In this document: one piece after another, positions 15,849 through 23,445 of the stretch
Numbering within the stretch: position 1 is the stretch's first letter
Layout of the letters: the number at the start of each line of letters is the position of its first letter
Assembly (NCBI GenBank): GCA_047621325.1
Contig: JBLHLT010000007.1
Span: 118,777-182,776 of the forward strand
Source of the DNA: Bermanella sp047621325
GTDB lineage: Bacteria > Pseudomonadota > Gammaproteobacteria > Pseudomonadales > Oceanobacteraceae
DNA: 64,000 bases
Direction: 5' to 3'
Notes under the pieces: model-generated
What the model was told of the DNA's origin: nothing
Database searches by the model: none
The model's input: the letters and a program-made list of their open reading frames with translations, nothing else
Translations under genes and position numbers: made by a program

Positions 15849-17927
15849 ATGAATCGCTCTATATTGTTAACGGTAATGTCGTTAACTACCTTGTCTGGTT
15901 TGAGTCACGCTGAAGTGTCTGGCGCGGATGAAGACGTTGCCGAATTATCGACCATTAATGTTCGTGGTAGTGAACTAAAAGGCCCGCAAATTTCGACGGA
16001 TAAATTACTCAAAGTGCCCGGTGCAGGTAATGACCCATTAAAAGCCATTGAAGCGCTGCCTGGGGTAGTGCTTGGTGGTTTTGGCCCATTCAGCGTGCCC
16101 GCTGTGCGCGGCTCTAGCCCTAATGACAATATTTATATTACTGACTTTATGCCCGTTGGTTACGTATTTCACAATGACGGCGGCAGCACCTACAATGACA
16201 ACATCATTGAAGATTTCAGTCTAAAAGCAGGCGCGTGGGGCCCAGAATACAGCAACGCCATTGGCGCGGTATTAGCCACAAAACTACGCGACCCGTATCA
16301 AGAACCCATTCGTACTACCATTGATGCCAGTTTTTTACGGGTTGGCGGCTTAGTTGAAGGCGCCGTCACTGACGACAGCGCATTCTACTTATCTTATCGC
16401 CAAAGCTTATTAGAATATTATGTTGAAAACTTTGTTGATGAAGACGAATTAAAATTCACTGAAGTACCCAAAAACAGTGACTACCAATTTAAATATCAAT
16501 GGCGCTTAAGCCCCGTCTCAAACTTACGTTTCATCGCCACTGGCGCACAAGACAGCGTCGGCATTGACTTTGGGCCTGAGTCCGATGACTTAGCAAGAGA
16601 GCCAAGCCTAGCCGGAGGGCTCGCTGCCGATACCTATTACCATAATCAAGGTATTTTATTTGATACGGTATTATCAGGCGGCACCGCCACTATGCTTTCG
16701 TTAAGCCGCAAAGAAGAAGATGTAAGCTTCTCAGTAGGCAGCTTATTTGATCTCGACGCCATCAATTACGAACACCGCTTAAAAAATTATTACTTCACCC
16801 CCCTTAATAATGGTGACACCTTCCGATACGGTTTTGACTTAAGCAACACCGAAATAGAATACACCTCTAGCGGTTTATACTCTCCGTGTAATGAAGAGGT
16901 AGGCGATAGCTGCCCCCCTGCGTCGCTTGGTACGCCGTTTAATAATGAAGACACTCTCAGCATTAACGGGCTTTATACGTTTGTCGCTTACGACTGGCTT
17001 GCTACAAAAGACCTTGAAATCACGCTAGGTTTAGGTAACGGCTATAACGACTTCAACGAAGAATCACTGCTGCAACCACGTATTGCTAGCCGCTATGCAT
17101 TAAACGACAGCTGGACACTCACCGCAGCCGTTGGTCGCCATAGCCAGTTTATTCGCGAGTTCCGTTTTATTGCAAAAGAACTGGGTAACCCAGATTTGAA
17201 ACAACCCATCGCCAATCATTATGTCGTGGGCTTTGAACATCAGCTGGACGAATCACTCAGCACCAAACTTGAAGTCTATTACAAAGATATTGATAACCTA
17301 GTGGCCGCCAACCCTGCGCTGGCCAGCGCCCCTGATTCCGTTCCCTACTTAAACAATGCGAACGGCACGGCCTACGGCTTAGAGCTACTCATCAACAAAA
17401 ACTTAACCGAAAAATGGTATGGCTGGTTCAGCGTGGCTTACAGTAAAACCAAACGTGAGAATGAAGATACCGGCCAAAAAATTGATTATGAACTGGATCG
17501 CCCTTGGGTAGTAAACCTAGTGGCCTCTTATAAAAAGAATGAAAAAACCACCTATGGGTTTAAATGGCGTTACCAAAGCGGCAGCTTAATTACACCTATT
17601 ACAGGCGCAACCCCTTATTACGCTTGTGGAACCAACCCAGACGGTAGCGCTAAATACTCTACAGACTCCACCGGGTGTGACTCTAACCCGTATGTCTATG
17701 ATCCAATTGAAGGCAAACCTAACTCGGAACGTTTATCCGCTTATCATCGTTTAGATTTCCGAATTGACCACGACCTATCACAGCGCAGCACCTTGTACTT
17801 CGAGATCATCAATTTATATAACCGTGCAAACGTAAGTGATATTAGTTACAACAAGGACTACACAGAAGAAGAAGACGTAACCTCATTACCGACCATATTT
17901 TCTGTCGGCACCAAGCTTGTCTTTTAG
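15849..17927 (+). CDS. TonB-dependent receptor
   Basis: The 692-residue product has a signal peptide (about 1-21, ending LSGLSHA) and a plug domain (about 35-150) with INVRGSELKGPQ, DPLKAIEALPGVV, PAVRGSSPNDNIYITDFMPVGYVF and EYSNAIGAVLATKLRD. A beta-barrel follows and ends in FSVGTKLVF with a terminal phenylalanine. TonB-dependent receptors import siderophores, vitamins or other large solutes across the outer membrane using energy from TonB-ExbBD. No carboxypeptidase-like N-terminal extension is present, and the ligand cannot be told from sequence. Four cysteines in barrel loops (CNEEVGDSC and a later pair) may form disulfides. AGGAT lies before the ATG. No transporter genes adjoin it. Confidence 0.9.
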   Translation: MNRSILLTVMSLTTLSGLSHAEVSGADEDVAELSTINVRGSELKGPQISTDKLLKVPGAGNDPLKAIEALPGVVLGGFGPFSVPAVRGSSPNDNIYITDFMPVGYVFHNDGGSTYNDNIIEDFSLKAGAWGPEYSNAIGAVLATKLRDPYQEPIRTTIDASFLRVGGLVEGAVTDDSAFYLSYRQSLLEYYVENFVDEDELKFTEVPKNSDYQFKYQWRLSPVSNLRFIATGAQDSVGIDFGPESDDLAREPSLAGGLAADTYYHNQGILFDTVLSGGTATMLSLSRKEEDVSFSVGSLFDLDAINYEHRLKNYYFTPLNNGDTFRYGFDLSNTEIEYTSSGLYSPCNEEVGDSCPPASLGTPFNNEDTLSINGLYTFVAYDWLATKDLEITLGLGNGYNDFNEESLLQPRIASRYALNDSWTLTAAVGRHSQFIREFRFIAKELGNPDLKQPIANHYVVGFEHQLDESLSTKLEVYYKDIDNLVAANPALASAPDSVPYLNNANGTAYGLELLINKNLTEKWYGWFSVAYSKTKRENEDTGQKIDYELDRPWVVNLVASYKKNEKTTYGFKWRYQSGSLITPITGATPYYACGTNPDGSAKYSTDSTGCDSNPYVYDPIEGKPNSERLSAYHRLDFRIDHDLSQRSTLYFEIINLYNRANVSDISYNKDYTEEEDVTSLPTIFSVGTKLVF

Positions 17928-17953
17928 AAGCTAAAAGCCAGTTGAATGTCACT

Positions 17954-18015
17954 GTCGGCCTAAAGACCGACCTGCTTATTAGAGTATTTAATGGTAGGTC
18001 AACCTTTAGGTCGAC
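17954..18015. repeat. composite inverted repeat between convergent genes
   Basis: Two 20-base arms (17954-17973 and 17996-18015), both built on GTCGrCCTAAAG, are inverted to each other with about four mismatches. Each arm can also fold alone (GTCGG with CCGAC on the left). It lies in the 118 bp between the TonB receptor gene and the opposing 291-aa gene, where a REP-like element could act as a terminator for both. Confidence 0.55.
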
Positions 18016-18045
18016 AACAACAAACCGCTGTATCGCGCAAAAATC

Positions 18046-18921
18046 TTAACGACTCACCCATGCCTGCATGCGCGTATCCATACTGAGGCGCAACATACGC
18101 AACCCTTCATTCATCACATTATAATGCGCATCAATAATTTGCGTGCTTAACGTAAAAATTTCATCGGCACTGGTAACAATATCGCGGCCACTTAATAAAT
18201 CGTGCATCACAATACCCGTTAAGCGCTCTAATTTGGGTTCACACAAAAGCGCATCTATTAACGACGACGTAATCTCTAATGCTTCTTGGCTCAAGTGCTG
18301 CGCTTGCTGCTTCACCTTAACCTGCTGCTTTTGTAACTGCCCCATTAAAAACTGCAGACGCATTTCACACGCATGATCCATAATCCCCACTACCGCAGTG
18401 GACGTGCCCAGTGCTCTGATTTGCCCAAGTAGTTCTATAAAGGACGGCACATCGTTCAATACATAATGACTGAGCGCTTGGTGCTGGCTACCTGTTTCGA
18501 TTAAGTCTTCGACTCTATTGCCTAAAATTGAAATATACGTCAGTAGCTGTTTAACCAAATGACTATGCAATTCAAAATTTTCAATAATCTCATCTTGGCG
18601 CCACTGTAAATGCACCGTTTGCCATGCGTTACGAATGTCAGCCCACTGGCGGTCATCGATCACATCAAGACAATCTTCTTGCTGGCGCTCTAGCTCTTTA
18701 AAACGAGAGTTCACCTCTCGGGCCAAAACCCGTGTCTTGCTTTCAAAAAACGGATTACCGGCAAGCGCTGCATTCGTCGCCGCACGATGCTGCTGCACAA
18801 CACGCACCTGCTCGAATAACGACTTCACTAAATCTAACGCCTTAATCCGTAATTGCTGGTTTTGATGCAATGCGGCTAGGTTACTCATATCGGCTTCGGC
18901 GCTGTACATAGGCTGCTTCAC
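18046..18921 (-). CDS. hypothetical helical protein with NIT-like features
   Basis: This 291-residue soluble, all-helical protein is not one I can name. The stretch LVKSLFEQVRVVQQHRAATNAALAGNPFF (about 32-60) resembles the helix that opens nitrate/nitrite-sensing NIT domains, where a QxHRG-type motif is found. There is no membrane segment or output domain, so if it is NIT-like it would be a stand-alone sensor. The first codon used here is a GTG at 18921; an ATG five codons in is equally possible. It is convergent with the TonB receptor gene. Confidence 0.55.
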   Translation of the reverse strand: MKQPMYSAEADMSNLAALHQNQQLRIKALDLVKSLFEQVRVVQQHRAATNAALAGNPFFESKTRVLAREVNSRFKELERQQEDCLDVIDDRQWADIRNAWQTVHLQWRQDEIIENFELHSHLVKQLLTYISILGNRVEDLIETGSQHQALSHYVLNDVPSFIELLGQIRALGTSTAVVGIMDHACEMRLQFLMGQLQKQQVKVKQQAQHLSQEALEITSSLIDALLCEPKLERLTGIVMHDLLSGRDIVTSADEIFTLSTQIIDAHYNVMNEGLRMLRLSMDTRMQAWVSR

Positions 18922-19224
18922 TTGTGTGCCACTATATAAAAATGATAATTGTATTTAGCAATACCCGTACCAGTTTTATATTTCAATAAAATCAATAGCT
19001 TAGCCATAGATCAAAGACTCTAAACACCCTGGCCGCCCTGTGCTTGTGCATAGAGGCATGAAAACAGAGCACAAAATTAATGCGTATTTCGTCTAATTTT
19101 TTACCTGCACCAAAAGAAAGCGGCACATCCTACTCGAAAAATCTTTTTCTCATAACATAATGATCCGCTACTCAATGAGAATTTAGGACGGTAATAGATA
19201 ACGTTATTTATTGCATTCTTACGC

Positions 19225-19308
19225 TGTGGGAGGGCGCTCGCGCGCGACAAACTAATATATGAATGTCGCGCGCATACCCACAAGGGGCACGCCGAGTGCC
19301 CTCCCACA
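19225..19308. repeat. REP-like palindromic element
   Basis: Outer arms TGTGGGAGGGC (19225-19235) and GCCCTCCCACA (19298-19308) are perfectly inverted. Inner arms GCGCGCGAC (19240-19248) and GTCGCGCGC (19265-19273) nest inside, and a third small hairpin GGGCAC/GTGCCC lies in the right half. The GGGAGGGCGCT core recurs in opposite orientation at 34601-34627, so this is a dispersed repeat family. The rest of the 18922-19361 gap holds no gene I can support. Confidence 0.7.
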
Positions 19309-19361
19309 TGCATCACCCTGTAACAAAACTTAGGGGCATTGCTAATACAAAAATAACAGGC

Positions 19362-19397
19362 AAAAAAAAAGCGCACCCCAGCTAAGCTAAGATGCGC
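19362..19397 (-). terminator. rho-independent terminator of the FadL-like gene
   Basis: On the minus strand GCGCA and TGCGC pair around a region that itself contains the palindrome AGCTAAGCT. A run of nine T follows. Confidence 0.75.
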
Positions 19398-19421
19398 ACA
19401 AGAGACAACTTGTTTAAATAT

Positions 19422-20966
19422 TTAGAACTTGTAGTTCACCTGAGCAGACAGACCAAATACGTCGATTTCGTATTCACCCGTTACGCTTGTTTTGCTAGAA
19501 GTTGGGTTGTTATCAAGATCTTTGTTTACTTCTTTAAGGTCCATTGGGTACATGAACAAGTAACCTGCCGCTACGTCAAAAGAAAGATTTTGATCAACCG
19601 TGTAACCGGCACCCAGTGTTACCCACTGACGGTCAGAAGATGGAACACGAGCCGTACGGAATTCATCACGAACTGGCGATTGGTCGTAAGCATAACCTGC
19701 ACGCAGTGCTAGTTTGTCATTTAGCTGGTAAGTACCACCTAGAGCAACAGCCCAAACATCTACCCAACGCTCATCAATGTGGCCGATATAGTTATCATTC
19801 AACCCGTTAAGAATTTCTGAGACATCTGAGATATCTACACCATCAGCTAAACCTGCAGTGTTTTCAGTTGCGATTACATCAAATGATTTAAATGAAGACC
19901 AACCCGTCCATGTAGCACCAGCTTGTAGCAACAACTCATCATTAAATTGGTGAGTTACCGCTAATGTTGCAGATGCTGGAGTCGTTAAGGGTACTTTAGA
20001 TGCTTGAGGGCGAATATTACCAAATGTCTCCATACCACCTGCGCCATCGTTAGCACTTGGATTGTAGTATTTAAACTCTTTCTCAAAAGTAGAATCACCT
20101 TCTAGTTCAAATTCAATTTCTGAACGGTAAGTGAAACCAAGTGTAGTCGCTTCGCTTAACTGATAATAGGCACCAAAATTCCAACCAACACCCCAGTCAT
20201 CGCCTTTCACTTCGTAATGGTTTTCAAAACCATCGTTTAGTAAAGGAGAGTCCGCTTTCAAACCGCCAACAGCAGCTTCTGCTGCAGCTGTTGCTTGAGC
20301 CTCTGTAGCGCCACCTGCGATATTGCCATCATATGTGGCCTTATAACCCGCAGCCGCAGCAGCGATGTAAGGAACAGTATCAGAAAACTTTGAAAGTAAG
20401 CCTTCCATATAAACGATATCGATACCACCACCAATGCTTAATTGGTCGTTTACTTTATAGGCAAAAGTTGGCGCAATTTCTAAAGAAATTAGTGAAGTTT
20501 CATCTGCAAAGCCACCACCAACAAAGTCATCTTCATAATTTGTTTTGGTACCAAACGGTGTAAATACACCAAGACCTACAGACATTTTTTCATTTATTGG
20601 ACGTGCATAATAGAAAAATGGAATGAATGATTCACCTAAATAGTTACCACCATTAGAGTATGCATCACCATCATCAGCACCTGTAATAGTTGCTCCAGCA
20701 ACATCTGTTCCATCACCCGTAAACTCACCCGTACCATTAATATAAGTAAAACCAGCGGTCAATTGAGCGCGGTCTAATTCTGTCATGGCGGCAGGGTTGT
20801 AGAATACAACCGAGGCATCTTCAGCCATGGCTGCGCGGCCAGCGTGAGCCGTACCCATACCAGCAGCAGATTGTTCGTTAAGTTTGTAACCAGAGGCCAT
20901 TGCAAGAGATGGCAGGATAGTCGCTGCCACGATCGCTGATCTTAAAGCTATTTTTTTGTTGATCAC
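19422..20966 (-). CDS. FadL/OmpP1-family outer-membrane transporter
   Basis: FadL-type porins pass long-chain fatty acids or other hydrophobic compounds through the outer membrane. I start the gene at a GTG (20966) because AAAGGT lies seven bases upstream and the next residues form a signal peptide (VINKKIALRSAIVAATILPSLAMA). A frame extending 36 codons further upstream has no such support. The mature N terminus, SGYKLNEQSAAGMGTAHAGRAA then VFYNPAAMTEL, is the hatch signature of the family. The 514-residue protein ends in FGLSAQVNYKF with terminal phenylalanine. A LysR gene is divergent, and lipase, DUF1302 and thiolase genes lie within 14 kb. The substrate is probably lipid or hydrocarbon. 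Confidence 0.92.
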   Translation of the reverse strand: MINKKIALRSAIVAATILPSLAMASGYKLNEQSAAGMGTAHAGRAAMAEDASVVFYNPAAMTELDRAQLTAGFTYINGTGEFTGDGTDVAGATITGADDGDAYSNGGNYLGESFIPFFYYARPINEKMSVGLGVFTPFGTKTNYEDDFVGGGFADETSLISLEIAPTFAYKVNDQLSIGGGIDIVYMEGLLSKFSDTVPYIAAAAAGYKATYDGNIAGGATEAQATAAAEAAVGGLKADSPLLNDGFENHYEVKGDDWGVGWNFGAYYQLSEATTLGFTYRSEIEFELEGDSTFEKEFKYYNPSANDGAGGMETFGNIRPQASKVPLTTPASATLAVTHQFNDELLLQAGATWTGWSSFKSFDVIATENTAGLADGVDISDVSEILNGLNDNYIGHIDERWVDVWAVALGGTYQLNDKLALRAGYAYDQSPVRDEFRTARVPSSDRQWVTLGAGYTVDQNLSFDVAAGYLFMYPMDLKEVNKDLDNNPTSSKTSVTGEYEIDVFGLSAQVNYKF

Positions 20967-21252
20967 GATTTTTACCTTTATTAACAAGCTAGAGTACGCC
21001 GTAATCAAAAAACTGTACGGCCCGTTTTCCACTATTATTTTTATAATTGGAAATAATGCGCCGGAGTATGCCAATGGACAAAAGAGGCCACCACTAGAAT
21101 TTTACTAAAAACGCACTGTTTTATGCGATTTTGTACATAATTCAATCAGGCAACTGTTTTTCAGTGTACAAGTGTACCAGTAAAAATAGCTGGCCAGATC
21201 TCCATTACTGTTCCACAATAGGAACAGTAACCGATTTAAAGCAGGCATTACC

Positions 21253-22188
21253 ATGGAACAATTCGATCTTAATGAGATTGCCATTTTCGTCAAAGTAGTC
21301 GACGCAGGCAGCTTTACTGGGGCAGCCAAGTACCTTGGCCTACCCAAATCTACCGTGAGCAGAAAAATTACACAGCTTGAAGAGCGTCTTGGCGTACGGC
21401 TTCTACAGCGAACAACTCGTACCCTTAGCCTGACCGATACCGGTAGTGCGTATTACAACCAGTGTTCTCGTATCATTGGCGATGTAGAAGAGGCAAACAT
21501 TGCGGTCACCGAGATGCAGTCAACGCCAAAGGGGTTACTGCGTATCACCGCTCCCATGTTATTTGGTGCAGAAGTGCTAAGTGACTTGGTGTCAGAGTTT
21601 TTACAAAAAAATCCAGAAATTCAGCTGGATATCGTGCTGACCGACCAGCCACTTGATTTAATTCAAGAAGGGATTGATGTGGCATTCCGAGTGGGTCATT
21701 TAGCGGATTCATCACTCATTGCTCGATCATTGGGCAGTGTTCAAACGGTCACTTGTGCAAGCCCGGCCTATATCGAAAAACATGGCTCCCCTTCGCACCC
21801 GAAAGAATTACTGGATCACACTACAATCGGTTGGAATGCTCGAAATACTTGGGAATATGACACGCCAGAAAGCGTAAGCGTTGACCTAAAGCCTAAAGTA
21901 CAAGTGAATGATGCTTTAAGTAAACGTAAAATGGCGTTAAATGGTTTAGGTATCTCACGTTTACCTGCATTTATATGCGCTGAAGATATTAAAGCTGGAC
22001 GCTTAATACCGTTACTCTGTGATTGGTCCAATACCAGTACGCCAATCCATGCGCTGTACCCAAGTAACCGCCATTTAAGCGTGAAGGTTAGATCGTTTGT
22101 CGATTACATTGTTGAAGAGTTACGTTCTGAACAGCCTTGGAATGTGGATTTTTCTGACATGCACGCTTGTGGGGCTTTAAACCGTTAA
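21253..22188 (+). CDS. LysR-family transcriptional regulator
   Basis: The 311-residue product has a winged helix-turn-helix at about 5-65 (FVKVVDAGSFTGAAKYLGLPKSTVSRKITQLEERLGVRLLQRTTR). A substrate-binding-like co-inducer domain follows at about 90-295, including GLLRITAPMLFGAEVLSDLV and IDVAFRVGHL. The layout is that of the CrgA/LrhA-type LysR branch. The gene is divergent from the FadL-like gene with about 290 bp between start codons, so that gene is the likely target. LysR proteins usually act from such an intergenic site. The inducer is unknown. It converges with the receiver-protein gene ten bases beyond its stop. Confidence 0.9.
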   Translation: MEQFDLNEIAIFVKVVDAGSFTGAAKYLGLPKSTVSRKITQLEERLGVRLLQRTTRTLSLTDTGSAYYNQCSRIIGDVEEANIAVTEMQSTPKGLLRITAPMLFGAEVLSDLVSEFLQKNPEIQLDIVLTDQPLDLIQEGIDVAFRVGHLADSSLIARSLGSVQTVTCASPAYIEKHGSPSHPKELLDHTTIGWNARNTWEYDTPESVSVDLKPKVQVNDALSKRKMALNGLGISRLPAFICAEDIKAGRLIPLLCDWSNTSTPIHALYPSNRHLSVKVRSFVDYIVEELRSEQPWNVDFSDMHACGALNR

Positions 22189-22198
22189 ACATTCACAG

Positions 22199-23374
22199 TC
22201 AGCTTTCACTAATAATACTTAATAATTTTTTACGCTGCTCGGCGCTGAACTTCACCTTATCATTCGATAAGAACACGCCGAGTTCCTTGATCACATGCTG
22301 AAAATTCTCATCCAGTTTTAATCCCTTAGAAAAAACCATATTCGTGGTTTGCAAACCATATTCCATTACTTTTTCTAGGGCGCGCTCTTGGTCTTCGTGT
22401 AATCCAAGATTCACAATCACCTCATTTATACCATCGGACATGCTCTCCACCACATCCGCGATATTTTTCATGACGTCTTGATAACCCTCATCAATTTCTT
22501 CCATCATGGTTTGCATTTTTAACGATAGACTACGCACCATCTTTTGCTGATCTTCAACTTGCTGCACGTTTTCTAATGCTTTTAAGCGGGCATCTGCACC
22601 CTGTAACAAAGAGAACAAGTTATCCTTTAGTGCACCATATTTTTTCTCATCATCCACAGGCATATCTTTCACTAAGACCGAAACATGTTCGTAGTTCATT
22701 ACACTGCGTTTACCAAAATCAATATAGCGGCCATCGTGTTGCAACTCCCACATCAACTTTGATTCAAGCTCTCGTACCATACCTGAAGCATCCATATTCT
22801 TGGTGCCTATTTCACTGCGCAACTGCACACTGGCTTTTAAGCCATAAGCATTCACCGCTTGTAATAAGCGCATACCCAATTCATCTAAATTGCTGCATTG
22901 ATGCACTTCAAGTAAAAATTGAATGTTAATGCCTAAGTCAGAGGTATCCGACATGGCAATGAACGCAAGCTCAGTGGCTTGTTTTACTTGCGCTTGTAGT
23001 TGATCGCTGGCGATTTTATTGAAAATGAGCTTTTCACAGCGCAACGCTAACTCATCTTCATTGGTGTCCACGTCGATAATATCATCGCAGCCCATCTCAA
23101 ACGCTTGAATACTAGAACGCTGCAGGCTGGCCCCTTGCAGGACAATAATAGGAACTTGGTCTAAACCCTCTTTGCTACGAATACGCTTAATTATCTCAAG
23201 TGCCTCAGGGCCTGATTGTGTGAAATCTAAAATGATCAGCCTAGTTTTAGGCTCAAGGTGACTAAATAGCTGAGCTTCGATGGGGTATTGTTTAAGCGTA
23301 TAGCGCTTACCGAGGCTATCGTGTAATAGCCTTGGGCGCTCACTTAGAATAGAAATTAAATTTTCGCCATCCAT
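22199..23374 (-). CDS. atypical receiver-domain signalling protein
   Basis: The N-terminal 120 residues of this 391-residue protein resemble a CheY-type receiver. An aspartate sits at the phosphoacceptor position (D50 in RLIILDFTQSG) and hydrophobic strands are in the right places, but the N-terminal acidic pair is absent and the conserved lysine position reads DVD (in DDIIDVDTNEDEL). This suggests a pseudo-receiver. Residues about 150-260 may be a GAF-like domain and about 265-310 a coiled coil (VEDQQKMVRSLSLKMQTMMEE). No output enzyme is visible. It is 72 bp downstream of the LuxR-type gene on the same strand and could be co-transcribed. Confidence 0.65.
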   Translation of the reverse strand: MDGENLISILSERPRLLHDSLGKRYTLKQYPIEAQLFSHLEPKTRLIILDFTQSGPEALEIIKRIRSKEGLDQVPIIVLQGASLQRSSIQAFEMGCDDIIDVDTNEDELALRCEKLIFNKIASDQLQAQVKQATELAFIAMSDTSDLGINIQFLLEVHQCSNLDELGMRLLQAVNAYGLKASVQLRSEIGTKNMDASGMVRELESKLMWELQHDGRYIDFGKRSVMNYEHVSVLVKDMPVDDEKKYGALKDNLFSLLQGADARLKALENVQQVEDQQKMVRSLSLKMQTMMEEIDEGYQDVMKNIADVVESMSDGINEVIVNLGLHEDQERALEKVMEYGLQTTNMVFSKGLKLDENFQHVIKELGVFLSNDKVKFSAEQRKKLLSIISES

Positions 23375-23445
23375 GATCTTTAAACCTATGATTATTATTT
23401 AGGTTTAGTTCAAAAAGGATTATTTGCCAAGTGCATGAAGTGGAA

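Noticed and set aside
19101..19376. 91-codon minus-strand ORF
   Set aside because: It overlaps the REP-like element and the terminator of the FadL-like gene.
20967..21074. 36-codon N-terminal extension of the FadL-like gene
   Set aside because: The GTG at 20966 has AAAGGT at the right distance and is followed by a signal peptide; the extension would bury it.
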